45,511 bases of DNA from contig NZ_CANRPM010000017.1 in NCBI RefSeq assembly GCF_947632445.1, forward strand, positions 1 to 45,511. Direction: 5' to 3'. The translations under genes were made by a program, and so were the position numbers. The DNA is from an uncultured Bacteroides sp. Its GTDB lineage: Bacteria > Bacteroidota > Bacteroidia > Bacteroidales > Bacteroidaceae. The notes under the pieces were generated by a model. The model had not been told where the DNA came from and ran no database searches. It saw only the letters and a list, made by a program, of their open reading frames with translations. The first letter of the stretch is position 1. The number at the start of each line of letters is the position of its first letter. Below are positions 10,145 to 19,461 of this stretch, in pieces.

Positions 10145-10981
10145 TCAAATTATTTCTATGGAGGATGCCGGCACCCATCCTACTTTGCCGTCTTCCAGAC
10201 GGATTTCCTTCCATTCGCGCATGCTGTGGTCCTTGATTTCCACCTTGCGGCCTTCGTGCAGGATAAAGAGGCCGGTTCCGCTCTCACTCGGCGTGCTGCG
10301 CACGGTGACGCTCGGCGACAAAATAATGGCATCCTTCCGGTTGGTCAGGTATTCTTTCTGTTGTGATGCAAACAGATTGGCAAGGATGGTCACCACCAAA
10401 AACAAGATGGCGGCGGAAAATCCGGCTTTCTTCCACTTGACACGACGGGTAAAGAAAAAGACAGACAGGGATGCCAGCAACAGCAGGAACGATACAATCC
10501 CCGTCTTTGCCCATGCGTCGGAACTCTGTGAATTGACTAATGACTTAATCCAGGTCACAAAAAAGATTTCGGGCACAGGGATGACTTTGTCGATGGTCTT
10601 GGCACGGGATATTTCCAAATTGGCGCGTATATCGGCGTTTCCAGGGCTTAACAGGAGGGCGCGCTCGTAGTTCAGGATGGCGCGCGCAATGTCGTCCGTC
10701 TTGTAGTAACAGTTGCCTAAATTGTAATAAATCTCCGGTGCTTCCCCCTGTTGCAGCAGGCTTTCATAGATTTGGATGGCCGATGCAAAATCATTCTTGA
10801 CGTAGGCGCTGTCTCCTTCCGCCTTCGTCGCATTTACCATCTGCTTGGCTGCCGAAAACGCCGAAGCGTCGGACTTCATCAGCGAATCGGAGCCGACCGA
10901 ATCGTTGAGGGCGGCATCCTGACCGCACAATGTGGCCGACGACGCCATTAATATAAGGGTTAAAATCCATATCTTTTTCAT
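10145..10981 (-). CDS. batE: BatE: TPR and SH3-domain membrane protein
   Basis: 278 residues. A signal peptide (MKKIWILTLILMASSATLCG) is followed by two or three TPR units (about 50-130), two hydrophobic membrane segments (about 160-180 and 190-208), and a C-terminal bacterial SH3-like domain (VTVRSTPSESGTG..., ending KVGWVPASSIEII). This domain order is that of BatE. It is the last bat gene, 19 nt after batD. In Bacteroides fragilis the bat locus has been linked to oxygen tolerance, although the biochemical role of the proteins is not settled. Probable location: inner membrane with the TPR and SH3 parts outside the cytoplasm. Confidence 0.88.
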   Translation of the reverse strand: MKKIWILTLILMASSATLCGQDAALNDSVGSDSLMKSDASAFSAAKQMVNATKAEGDSAYVKNDFASAIQIYESLLQQGEAPEIYYNLGNCYYKTDDIARAILNYERALLLSPGNADIRANLEISRAKTIDKVIPVPEIFFVTWIKSLVNSQSSDAWAKTGIVSFLLLLASLSVFFFTRRVKWKKAGFSAAILFLVVTILANLFASQQKEYLTNRKDAIILSPSVTVRSTPSESGTGLFILHEGRKVEIKDHSMREWKEIRLEDGKVGWVPASSIEII

Positions 10982-11000
10982 GCCATCTAATCTCCTCTGT

Positions 11001-12827
11001 TTAATGTTTGATTGAGTTTTCCATTTTACTGATTACATCAAATGATGCTGTATAGACCTTGTCCATAGCCTGATTGGCATCTCCCGGTGCAAAGCGGGCA
11101 AATTCGCAGCTGTCCAGTGCCCGGAGGAATTCCTTTATCAGGTCGTCGGCCACCCCGTATTTGCGCAGCTCCTCTTCGATGTTGTCTTTGGACAGACGCG
11201 AAACCGGAATAGTCAGCTTGTCGCTGATATAGCCCCACAAAGCTTTCAGCACCTCATCGTAGAACTCATCTTTCTTATTGGCCGCAAGCAGCTTTCCGGC
11301 CTGCTTCATGCGCTTCACTGCAACTTTGTTGGCTTTCTTCGTGCGGACTCTTGCCACATTGGCGTTGGCGGCAATCTGCTTGCGGTAAAGGATAAAGCAA
11401 GCTGCAAACACGATGCCGGGGATGAGATAGAACAGCCAGCAGGTTGTCGAGCCGTAGAAATACTTTCCTCTCGGCATTAGTTTCACATCGTTCTGCTTGA
11501 TGAAACGAATGTCTTCATTCAGCACCTTCAGATCTTCCTTATTAGTAAAATTCGCGATCGTCTGCGTTGCATTGCCGGCTCCTTTGGCCACCTGGACGAC
11601 GTATTCTTCCGTAGTCAGAGTCTTGTACGACTGCGACTTGATGTCAAAGTAGCTGAACCGGATGGGAGGGATTTTATAGGTCCCCGCATTGCGCGGAATG
11701 GCCAGGTATTCTATCACTTTACTCCCGGACAGGCCGGCGTTGGTCAGACGGAACTTGTTGTCGACCTTGGGGTCATATACTTCAAAATCTTCGGGGAACT
11801 TGATTTCAGGATCCGATACCAGTTTCAGATTTCCCGTACCGGAAATGACCAGCTTCACCGTAATGGCGTCGTTTGTTTTCACGTCCGTACTGTTGATGGA
11901 AGAAGAAAGGGTGAACTCCCCTACTCCTCCGCTGAAGTCCGCCGGCTTGCCGGCCGGTAAGGATTTGACGTCGACCGTCAGTTTGGGAGTCATCAAGGTT
12001 TTCTTTATCTGAATGCGTCCGGCCCCTCCGCTGAAGAATGCTTCAAACGGATCGACAACCTCTTCCATCTTCTCGATGGAAGCGTCAAAGCGGGCTGCAT
12101 CAATGGTCAGCTTGCCCGACTGCTGCGGGAAAAGCACGAACTGGCGATAGATGGTGGAGTGATAGTTCCGCCCTTTGTAGTGTTCCAGTCCCCAGCGTCT
12201 GTCGTTGGGAAGCTCGACCTCTTGAGAATGAAATCCCTTGAAATCAGGCAGTTTCACATTGTCGAATCCACGAAGATCCACCACCGTATATATCTTATAA
12301 GTCAGCAGAATGGCCTCCTGCTCATAGACATTGGTTTTGCTGAGAGTCGCCGTAATGAACAAATCGTTATTGGCTACGGACGTCCCAGACGAGGACGTTC
12401 CTCTTCCGCCTTCTCGGCTGCTCCGGTCATCCTGCGCATCGGATGACTTGTCAGCAGGCAGCACTTTAATCTTAACAGAATTAGACAGATACTGCTCACG
12501 TCCCACCGAAAGCGTAGTCCCTGGAATGGTGTATTCTCCTTCAGACTTGGCTAACAAGATGTAAGTATATGTCAGATTTTCCGTAACATTCCCGTTGATG
12601 TCCTGCCTGCTATAAGAACGGCTGGGACCCATCAATACGTCAAAGCCGCTGACTGAAGGCGCCCGGAAGTCTCTCACCTTTTGTGTGTTAACCGTATATG
12701 ACAGCCTGAACTGGTCTCCTACGGCTACGACATCGGGAGCTGACGCCGTGAATGTCACCTTATCGTCGGCATAACAATACAAAGCCGTGGCAAACAATGC
12801 CATCCATAAGAAAACGATTTTTCTCAT
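11001..12827 (-). CDS. batD: BatD: large envelope protein of the aerotolerance operon
   Basis: 608 residues from the ATG at 12827; an ATG three codons upstream (12836) is also possible. MRKIVFLWMALFATALYCYA is a signal peptide. The body is beta-rich with immunoglobulin-like repeats, as expected for the BatD (oxygen tolerance) family: the segment FTASAPDVVAVGDQFRLSYT is the family's typical N-terminus. A membrane helix lies at about residue 463-483 (WLFYLIPGIVFAACFILYRK), followed by a Lys-rich cytoplasmic tail. Its neighbours batC (before) and batE (after) confirm the assignment. Confidence 0.9.
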   Translation of the reverse strand: MRKIVFLWMALFATALYCYADDKVTFTASAPDVVAVGDQFRLSYTVNTQKVRDFRAPSVSGFDVLMGPSRSYSRQDINGNVTENLTYTYILLAKSEGEYTIPGTTLSVGREQYLSNSVKIKVLPADKSSDAQDDRSSREGGRGTSSSGTSVANNDLFITATLSKTNVYEQEAILLTYKIYTVVDLRGFDNVKLPDFKGFHSQEVELPNDRRWGLEHYKGRNYHSTIYRQFVLFPQQSGKLTIDAARFDASIEKMEEVVDPFEAFFSGGAGRIQIKKTLMTPKLTVDVKSLPAGKPADFSGGVGEFTLSSSINSTDVKTNDAITVKLVISGTGNLKLVSDPEIKFPEDFEVYDPKVDNKFRLTNAGLSGSKVIEYLAIPRNAGTYKIPPIRFSYFDIKSQSYKTLTTEEYVVQVAKGAGNATQTIANFTNKEDLKVLNEDIRFIKQNDVKLMPRGKYFYGSTTCWLFYLIPGIVFAACFILYRKQIAANANVARVRTKKANKVAVKRMKQAGKLLAANKKDEFYDEVLKALWGYISDKLTIPVSRLSKDNIEEELRKYGVADDLIKEFLRALDSCEFARFAPGDANQAMDKVYTASFDVISKMENSIKH

Positions 12828-12851
12828 ATATATCATTTGTTGTTATTTAAT

Positions 12852-13556
12852 TTACCAATCTTTCTCCAGACGGTTACCCTTGATAACCTGCTGTTGTTTT
12901 TTCACTTTGTCTTGCACGTCTTTCTCATCCTGCATTACGGAGTTCAACAACTGTTCCGCATTCTCCTTAGACATCTGATTGTCTTGCTTCTGCTGCTGGG
13001 GAGGTTCCTGCTGCTGATCATTGTTTTGATTCTGCTGTTGATTTTGCTGCTGATCTTGTTTTTCCTCCTGCTTCTGCTGGTTCTGCTGGTCTTGATTTTG
13101 CTGATCTTGTTGTTGGTCTTTCAGCAATTTCTGCGCCAAAGCCAGATTATAGCGGGTTTCATTATCTTTCGGATTGTTACGAAGCGACTGCTTATATGCT
13201 TCTATCGCTTTTGCATAATCTTTCTGCGACTGAAAGATGACACCCATATTATGATAAATCTGTGCCAGGTTAGGCTTTTCTTTCTCCACCTTGGCCGCAC
13301 CGGCATATTGCTCCATCGCCTCTTGCAGTTTGTTCTGCTGCATCAATGTATTTGCCAGATTGTACATGGCAACGGTCGATTTCGGATTAATCTCCAATGC
13401 TTTCCTATAATTGATTTCCGCATTTTCATACACACTGTCGTTATACATCCGGTTTCCTTTCCGTATAAGATCGCGCTCGGCTTTCTGTGCATGTAGCGTC
13501 GCAGCTGCTGCGAACAGTAAAAACAATCCAATATATTTCTGATAACTCATGCTCAT
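12852..13556 (-). CDS. batC: BatC: TPR protein with a Gln-rich tail
   Basis: 234 residues with a signal peptide (ending near LHAQ, residue 24) and three to four TPR units (about 28-145; MYNLANTLMQQNKLQEAMEQY is one). A low-complexity stretch of about 50 residues (146-198), almost only Gln, Asn, Asp, Glu and Lys, follows; then a charged end. The ATG overlaps the batB stop by 4 nt (ATGA), so the two are translationally coupled. The TPR part probably binds a partner in the Bat complex; nothing is known to me about the Gln-rich part, whose length is likely to vary between strains because it is coded by near-repetitive DNA. Confidence 0.88.
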   Translation of the reverse strand: MSMSYQKYIGLFLLFAAAATLHAQKAERDLIRKGNRMYNDSVYENAEINYRKALEINPKSTVAMYNLANTLMQQNKLQEAMEQYAGAAKVEKEKPNLAQIYHNMGVIFQSQKDYAKAIEAYKQSLRNNPKDNETRYNLALAQKLLKDQQQDQQNQDQQNQQKQEEKQDQQQNQQQNQNNDQQQEPPQQQKQDNQMSKENAEQLLNSVMQDEKDVQDKVKKQQQVIKGNRLEKDW

Positions 13557-14590
13557 TGCTCCTTTTTCTTGGTTGAAAACAAATGGATATTGCGGAACAA
13601 TGGATTCTTACGTTCCAATATCAGCATTTCAGCCAACAGAAGAATTAAGACAATCCATGCCACAGCCTGAAACTGTTCATTATATTCTGTATAGACCTTG
13701 GTTTCCACATCCGCCTTGGCCATTTTGTCTATCTCGCCGATAATCGCTTTTTGAGCGTTATTCGTGTTGTCCACACGTACATAGATGCCGTTACCCGTTT
13801 TGGCGATTTCCTGACACATTTGCTCGTTCAGGCGCGTTACAATGACATTACCTTCACGGTCACGGCGATAGTCGTTGGTTCCTTCCACCGGTATGGGCGC
13901 TCCGTCCGGCAAGCCAACTCCCAATACATTCACCTGAATGCCTTTTTCCGTAGCGGCCTTGACGGCTTCCATCGCCCCACCCTCGTGGTTCTCACCGTCG
14001 GTTATCAGAATAATGGCACGCCCTACCCCTTCCTGCGGTGTAAAACTGCGGGTAGCCAAACCGATTGCAGCTCCGATGGCGGTTCCTTGTTTGGAAATCA
14101 AGGAAGGGTCGATTGATTCCAGAAACATTTTGGCCGAAATATAGTCGTTGGTGATAGGAAGTTGTGTAAAGGCATCACCTGCAAATACGATCATACCCAC
14201 TTTGTCATTCTGCATCTTGTCCACGAGGCGAGCCACCAGGCGTTTAGCCTTTTCCAGTCGGCTGGGCTGTACGTCTTGTGCCAACATGGAGTTTGAAATA
14301 TCCAAGGCTACCAGCACTTCCACACCTTGTCTCTTGACAGTTTCGAGTTTTGACCCGAATTGAGGACGGGCCAGCAATACGGCAAAAAGGCCGATAGCAG
14401 CCCATACAAACCAGAACTTTACATCGGGACGATATCGGGAAACATCCGGCATCAACTGAGCCATCAATATCGGATCGCCAAACTTTTGGATCGCCTTACG
14501 TCTGCGATAGTTGGAATACAAATAAAATGCAACCAACAATGGCATCAATATCAGCAAATATAAATATGCAGGTTCTTCAAAGCGAAACAT
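13553..14590 (-). CDS. batB: BatB: VWA-domain membrane protein
   Basis: 345 residues. Two N-terminal membrane helices (about 8-27 and 57-76) precede a von Willebrand factor A domain (about 90-290). A complete MIDAS metal site is visible: DISNS at 97-101 (Asp97, Ser99, Ser101). A third helix lies near the C-terminus (about 310-327). The order of membrane segments and VWA domain is that of BatA/BatB. It overlaps batC by 4 nt and follows batA by 60 nt. It likely acts with batA as metal-dependent adhesion or scaffold proteins of the Bat complex in the inner membrane; the precise role is unknown. Confidence 0.92.
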   Translation of the reverse strand: MFRFEEPAYLYLLILMPLLVAFYLYSNYRRRKAIQKFGDPILMAQLMPDVSRYRPDVKFWFVWAAIGLFAVLLARPQFGSKLETVKRQGVEVLVALDISNSMLAQDVQPSRLEKAKRLVARLVDKMQNDKVGMIVFAGDAFTQLPITNDYISAKMFLESIDPSLISKQGTAIGAAIGLATRSFTPQEGVGRAIILITDGENHEGGAMEAVKAATEKGIQVNVLGVGLPDGAPIPVEGTNDYRRDREGNVIVTRLNEQMCQEIAKTGNGIYVRVDNTNNAQKAIIGEIDKMAKADVETKVYTEYNEQFQAVAWIVLILLLAEMLILERKNPLFRNIHLFSTKKKEQ

Positions 14591-14650
14591 ATCTTTATAT
14601 ACTCTCTAATTACAAATTATACTTCATATACACTGTTCTCTTCCAATTTA

Positions 14651-15634
14651 TTATGGAATTTTCTTCAGAATGGTATTACGTAACAGCACTTCGAGCAATA
14701 CGCACAAGAATGCTCCTATGGCAAACAGGCGATATTCTTCCTGCCGCTTGCTAAATTCCTTTACACTGAGTTTGGTTTTCTCTAACTTGTCGATTTCTTC
14801 ATATACCTCTTTCAGCTTGGAATTGCTTGTAGCGCGAAAATAGTTACCGTCTGTGGTGCCTGCTATTTGCGTCAGGGTTTTCTCGTCTATCTCTACAGGC
14901 ATGTTGACATATTGTACCGTACCCCCTACCGGATAAGGATAGGGTGCCATTCCGTTTGTTCCCACCCCAATGGTATAAACGCGGATACCGAAACTCTTGG
15001 CTATCTCGGCTGCCGTCAGAGGCGAAATATCTCCCCTGTTGTTCGTCCCGTCAGTAAGAAGGATGATGACTTTGGACTTAGCCTTGCTGTCTTTCAGTCG
15101 GGTGACTGCATTGGCTATACCCATACCCACAGCTGTACCGTCTTCAATCACACCGCATTTGATGTCCTTTATCAAGTTTAACAATACTGCATGGTCCACT
15201 GTCAGCGGACATTGCGTGAAGCTCTCACCTGCAAAGAGTGTGATGCCGATATTATCGTTGGGACGACCATTGATAAACTGGGCAGCCACATCTTTCGCGG
15301 CCTCCAGACGGTTAGGCTTCAAGTCTTCTGCCAGCATACTGGTAGAGACGTCGACAGCCATCATAATGTCTATACCTTCTATCTCGCTATTTTGCCAGCT
15401 GTCTGTGGTTTGAGGACGGGCCAACACCAAAATAAGCAGTACCAAACTAATGATACGCAGGACAAACGGTGCATGAAGCAGATAGTTCTTATAACTTTTT
15501 GGAGTATGGGCATAAACACGTGCATCAGAAATCTGAAGGGTTGCCTCATTGTTTCTGCGCTTCATGATATACCATACTATATAAGGTATAAGCAAAAGCA
15601 ATAGAAATAAATATTCAATATTAGCAAAAACCAT
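14651..15634 (-). CDS. batA: BatA: VWA-domain membrane protein
   Basis: 327 residues from the ATG at 15634 (protein MVFANIEYLFLL...). A TTG four codons earlier (15646) is in frame but less likely. Membrane helices lie at about 6-24 and 57-75, then a VWA domain with intact MIDAS motif DVSTS (95-99 in this numbering) and a C-terminal helix. BatA and BatB are paralogues, and this one stands first, as in other bat operons. The gene starts 4 nt past the stop of the preceding gene, so translation is probably coupled. Confidence 0.92.
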   Translation of the reverse strand: MVFANIEYLFLLLLLIPYIVWYIMKRRNNEATLQISDARVYAHTPKSYKNYLLHAPFVLRIISLVLLILVLARPQTTDSWQNSEIEGIDIMMAVDVSTSMLAEDLKPNRLEAAKDVAAQFINGRPNDNIGITLFAGESFTQCPLTVDHAVLLNLIKDIKCGVIEDGTAVGMGIANAVTRLKDSKAKSKVIILLTDGTNNRGDISPLTAAEIAKSFGIRVYTIGVGTNGMAPYPYPVGGTVQYVNMPVEIDEKTLTQIAGTTDGNYFRATSNSKLKEVYEEIDKLEKTKLSVKEFSKRQEEYRLFAIGAFLCVLLEVLLRNTILKKIP

Positions 15635-15638
15635 TGTT

Positions 15639-16715
15639 TTAAGCAAAGTAATTATACAACTCTTTACATATATAGACTACGGCCCAAATAAAGGCTGCAA
15701 CTGCCATAACAATCCCCGCCCCCAATAAAAGTTTGGTTTGCAGGGAACGTTTCTCTACAATCGTTATCTCAGTAGGCTGCGGCTTCGCATTTTCGTCTTC
15801 TTTCTCTTTAGTCTCATTTATGAAATCTACCGCATTAATCAGGTTGGCATCATTTTCGTTCATCAGCGGATTGTGCTTGGCAAATTTTACCAAATCGGCC
15901 GTTTGAAATAAGGTGCGAAGATCGGCTAAAGCCTTTTTATCATTCGTTTCCAACAACTTTTCAATAATCTCAGTGGAGGTCATCTCTAACGCATTGAAAC
16001 CGAAACGCTCTTTGATATAGGTGCGAAGAGTGTCTGTCAACTCCGTATAGTATTCCTTCGGCTGTCCTTTCTGCCATACTTTCTCTTGCTTGATGCGCTC
16101 TATTTCCTGCATAGCGACTTGGTGTGGCGGCAACTTGGGTTCCACTTTCACTTTGCGGATAATGGGTTTGTTGTCGCGAATTCGTTTTATCAGATAGATA
16201 GCTGCCAACAAGAAGGGAGCCAGCAACAGTACACAAGCTATAAACAGATACCAGTCTTCCCACACAAAAGGAGCGTTCATCACGGTTTTGGGGCCGAAAA
16301 ACTGGTCGGGATGCAACGTATCCACAGGAATAGAATAAACTTTTAGTGCCAATGCCTTTGACCGGTAGGGCTTATTGTCTACCAAGACTTCCATCGGCGG
16401 AAGGTAATAAAGTGCCGAGTCGAAAGACGTGATGGTATATTCCTGAGTAATCAAAGTACGTTTTCCGTCATTCAACAACTGTGTATCGGGTTTTGCCACA
16501 TCAACGATTTCCACTCCGCGCACCAATGTATCTCTGTATGCCGGAAATATGGCCCGTTTGTCGGCATCAAGCGATACTTCCAGTTTAATCTTCGCCTGCT
16601 CACCAATTAATATCTGCAAAGAGTCGATACTCGCGTCCACTGTTACAGATTGAGCATACCCTTTGCCAATAAAAAGCGATGCTATAGCTATAGAAAACCA
16701 ATATTTTTTCATCAT
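15639..16715 (-). CDS. BatD-like membrane protein of the bat operon
   Basis: 358 residues. Signal peptide (MMKKYWFSIAIASLFIGKGYAQ), then a beta-rich extracytoplasmic domain resembling a shortened BatD N-terminus (about 23-145), a membrane helix (about 155-175), a helical cytoplasmic part (KEYYTELTDTLRTYIKERFG is typical of DUF4381-like proteins), and a second membrane helix near the C-terminus (about 328-350). It lies between the DUF58 gene and batA, as in other Bacteroidota bat loci, where it has no settled name. It starts 24 nt upstream-side of the DUF58 stop. Function in the Bat complex is inferred from position only. Confidence 0.75.
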   Translation of the reverse strand: MMKKYWFSIAIASLFIGKGYAQSVTVDASIDSLQILIGEQAKIKLEVSLDADKRAIFPAYRDTLVRGVEIVDVAKPDTQLLNDGKRTLITQEYTITSFDSALYYLPPMEVLVDNKPYRSKALALKVYSIPVDTLHPDQFFGPKTVMNAPFVWEDWYLFIACVLLLAPFLLAAIYLIKRIRDNKPIIRKVKVEPKLPPHQVAMQEIERIKQEKVWQKGQPKEYYTELTDTLRTYIKERFGFNALEMTSTEIIEKLLETNDKKALADLRTLFQTADLVKFAKHNPLMNENDANLINAVDFINETKEKEDENAKPQPTEITIVEKRSLQTKLLLGAGIVMAVAAFIWAVVYICKELYNYFA

Positions 16716-16739
16716 TAAAACGTTCTTTTCTTTACGACA

Positions 16740-17609
16740 TCAGTTTCTTTTCGCAAACAATGTCATCAGGGCTTTTACATAGTCTTGGTCGGTACGCACT
16801 GAAACATTGTCCACATTACTTTTAGTAAACGTTTCATTCAGTTCGGCCTGCTTATTCACCCACCATTCGTGATGGGCTTTACGCACCGTGCGCGAGGAGG
16901 TGTCTATCCATTGCTCATGTCCCGTTTCAGCATCCTTTATTTTCATCAAACCGATGGCCGGAAGTTCTTCCACCCGTCGGTCATATACCTGGATGGCTAC
17001 CACGTCATGCTTTCGGTTGGCAATGGTCATAGCATCCTTGAAACTCTCCTGGTCGATGAAATCAGAAAGGACAAAAGCTGTGCACCGGCGTTTCATTACA
17101 TTGGTCAGGTACTCCAGTCCCATACGAATATTTGTACGACGGCTTTCTGCATGGAAATCAATCAGTTCTCTGATGATATACAGGATATGTTTGCGTCCCT
17201 TCTTGGGAGGAATGAATTTTTCTATCCGGTCAGAGAAAAAGATAACTCCTATCTTATCATTGTTCTGAATGGCCGAAAAAGCCAGCGTAGCCGTTATTTC
17301 GGTCACCATATCCTTCTTCATCTGTTTCACCGTACCAAATTCCAAACTACCGGAAACATCGACCAGCAACATCACCGTCAATTCACGTTCTTCCTCGAAA
17401 ACCTTGACATAAGGTTTATTAAAACGTGCCGTTACATTCCAGTCAATATCACGAATGTCATCACCAAACTGATATTCGCGCACTTCGGAAAAAGCCATTC
17501 CCCTACCCTTGAAGGCCGAATGGTATTGTCCTGCAAAGATATTGCTGGATAAGCCGTGTGTTTTGATTTCTATTTGGCGAACTTTCTTTAATAGTTCAGT
17601 GGTTTCCAT
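16740..17609 (-). CDS. DUF58 protein of the MoxR-Bat operon
   Basis: 289 residues from the ATG at 17609; a TTG two codons upstream is also in frame. The DUF58 signature is clear: REYQFGDDIRDIDWNVTAR (about residues 45-63), which in this family precedes a VWA-like domain. A MIDAS-like DVSGS follows at about 84-88. No membrane segment is seen, so it should be cytosolic or peripheral. DUF58 genes almost always follow moxR; here it is 122 nt behind it. It is thought to be an adaptor or substrate of the MoxR ATPase, but the mechanism is not established. Confidence 0.9.
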   Translation of the reverse strand: METTELLKKVRQIEIKTHGLSSNIFAGQYHSAFKGRGMAFSEVREYQFGDDIRDIDWNVTARFNKPYVKVFEEERELTVMLLVDVSGSLEFGTVKQMKKDMVTEITATLAFSAIQNNDKIGVIFFSDRIEKFIPPKKGRKHILYIIRELIDFHAESRRTNIRMGLEYLTNVMKRRCTAFVLSDFIDQESFKDAMTIANRKHDVVAIQVYDRRVEELPAIGLMKIKDAETGHEQWIDTSSRTVRKAHHEWWVNKQAELNETFTKSNVDNVSVRTDQDYVKALMTLFAKRN

Positions 17610-17737
17610 CTGCAAGTTTCATAAATATAAACTATCCGCGTCCTGCAAGCAAGGAACTTAAATATATCAATTAATAATCCACAACTTTTCGGAGATATTC
17701 CCGCTTACCGCGGCATATTATCTCTTTGGTCGATACA

Positions 17738-18733
17738 TCAAGGTACTTCTACCTTGTTCAGGATACGGCTTACAATCTCATCCGAGGTCAGGTTGCCGGC
17801 TTCCGCTTCGTATGTCAGGCCGATACGATGACGTAGTACGTCATGGGCTACGGCACGCACATCTTCAGGAATGACGTAACCACGATGTTTGATGAATGCA
17901 TAACTGCGGGCAGCCAGTGCCAAATTAATAGAAGCACGTGGAGAGCCGCCGAATCCTATCATTTCCTTCAACTCCTTCAAATCATATTTCTCAGGATAAC
18001 GGGTCGCGAAAACAATATCTACAATGTATTTTTCAATCTTCTCATCCAAATAAACCTGACGTACCACCTTACGGGCTTCCATGATTTCTTCCGCTTTCAG
18101 AATAGGACGTACATCTGTTTTATCTCCGTTTATATTCTGGCGAATAATCAACTTTTCTTCTTCCAATTTCGGATAGTCTATGACGACTTTCAACATAAAA
18201 CGGTCCACCTGGGCTTCGGGAAGCGGGTAAGTCCCTTCTTGTTCAATCGGATTTTGGGTCGCCATTACCAAGAAAGGTTCGGGCAACCTGAACGTTTCTT
18301 TTCCGATAGTCACCTGACGCTCCTGCATAGCTTCGAGTAATGCACTCTGTACCTTGGCAGGAGCACGGTTGATTTCATCAGCCAATACAAAATTTGCGAA
18401 CACGGGACCTTTCTTTACCTGGAAGCTTTCGTCCTTTTGACTATAAATCATAGTACCGATAACATCGGCCGGCAGCAAATCCGGCGTGAACTGGATACGG
18501 CTGTATTTGGCATCGATCAAAGACGCCAGTGTCTTGATTGCCAACGTTTTTGCCAAGCCCGGCACACCTTCTAACAATACATGTCCGTCGGAAAGCAAAC
18601 CGATCAGCAAAGATTCTATCAAATGTTTTTGTCCAACAATGACCTGGTCCATGCCAGCAGTCAGATTGGTAATGAAAGCACTTTGTCTTTCAATCCGTTC
18701 ATTCAGTTCACGGATATCAATAGTTTCAGCCAT
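17738..18733 (-). CDS. moxR: MoxR-family AAA+ ATPase
   Basis: 331 residues. Walker A is the MoxR form GVPGLAKT (56-63), Walker B is VLADEINRAP (Asp119, Glu120), and sensor 1 lies in VMATQNP. The family is thought to act as a chaperone that helps assemble or metallate VWA-domain partners; here these are the DUF58, BatA and BatB proteins encoded next. It is the first gene of the operon, with a candidate promoter about 70 bases upstream, and nothing on the same strand before it. Cytosolic. Confidence 0.95.
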   Translation of the reverse strand: MAETIDIRELNERIERQSAFITNLTAGMDQVIVGQKHLIESLLIGLLSDGHVLLEGVPGLAKTLAIKTLASLIDAKYSRIQFTPDLLPADVIGTMIYSQKDESFQVKKGPVFANFVLADEINRAPAKVQSALLEAMQERQVTIGKETFRLPEPFLVMATQNPIEQEGTYPLPEAQVDRFMLKVVIDYPKLEEEKLIIRQNINGDKTDVRPILKAEEIMEARKVVRQVYLDEKIEKYIVDIVFATRYPEKYDLKELKEMIGFGGSPRASINLALAARSYAFIKHRGYVIPEDVRAVAHDVLRHRIGLTYEAEAGNLTSDEIVSRILNKVEVP

Positions 18734-18802
18734 AAATCAATATTTTTTAAGTTCTATTTTTCTGTTTTTATTGCATCAGCGCAAGCCTTTCTTTTTTGCT
18801 CC

Positions 18803-18810
18803 CAAAAGTA
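18803..18810 (-). promoter_or_regulatory. Candidate -7 element of the moxR-bat operon
   Basis: The minus strand reads TACTTTTG, matching TAnnTTTG, 70 bases before the moxR start codon. A -33 TTTG is not obvious, so the call rests on one element and position. Confidence 0.35.
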
Positions 18811-19252
18811 CAGGAAATTCATAAACCATACCACCTAAATTTTATTAAAAATAGGGACTAAACCTTTAGATTAAACTAAATTTACTCGCATAGTACTTAC
18901 AATGTGTACCTAATATATTTCACGCCGAGATATGACATTGAATATATTTTTACAGAAAAGGGATTGCATGATGTAGAAAACATAAGGTGCTATTTCGACA
19001 TCATTGATTTTGTATATATTCTAATATGATGACAATCACCTATATTACAAACCAGCACATCACGCCTAACGCTATGCTACGACAATATTAGCATTACGGT
19101 AAATGTGAGACTTCACTCTGCCAACTTAATTTGAATCATGACAACCTCCATTTTTGGGTTCATTTCCTAAAATATACAATAATAATTGGTGGATAGGTAT
19201 TTATTCAAAGAAATCCATTAAATTTGTCTCCAAAGCAATAAGTTAAACTACA
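18811..19252. other. AT-rich gap before the restriction island; no gene seen
   Basis: About 440 bases without a supported gene. A stop-free stretch (18880-19029, plus strand, 49 codons) has no start codon and no family I recognise; it could be a gene remnant at the left end of the island. No tRNA, attachment repeat or insertion sequence was recognised. Confidence 0.5.
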
Positions 19253-19450
19253 ATGAAAGACTTAAATCAGTTGAAATTAGTGTTGGTGAAGAGGAAAAAC
19301 CAACAAATGGCTGACCGAACAGTTAGGAGTAAACCGAACAACAGTCTCCAAATAGTGTACTAATACGACCCAACCTGATTTGGCAACACTAAAACGTATA
19401 TATCAGAGTTGTTGGAGATTAGTGTGGGCGAAACTATCAACTTTAAATAG
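19253..19450 (+). pseudogene. Broken XRE-type helix-turn-helix regulator in front of hsdR
   Basis: An ATG at 19253 opens MKDLNQLKLVLV, then a frameshift is needed to continue as KTNKWLTEQLGVNRTTVSK, a typical helix-turn-helix. A stop codon (TAG) then replaces what should be a Trp or similar codon, followed in the same frame by CTNTTQPDLATLKRI. A second shift restores ISELLEISVGETINFK and the natural stop at 19448-19450. Joined together the pieces make a complete regulator of about 65 residues. It ends 11 nt before hsdR, where controller genes of such operons often sit. At least two frameshifts and one nonsense change make it inactive as read. Confidence 0.8.
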
Positions 19451-19461
19451 GATGTACAATT

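Noticed and set aside
18880..19029. Stop-free stretch of 49 codons (plus strand)
   Set aside because: No start codon and no recognised family; kept only as a possible remnant at the island's left edge.
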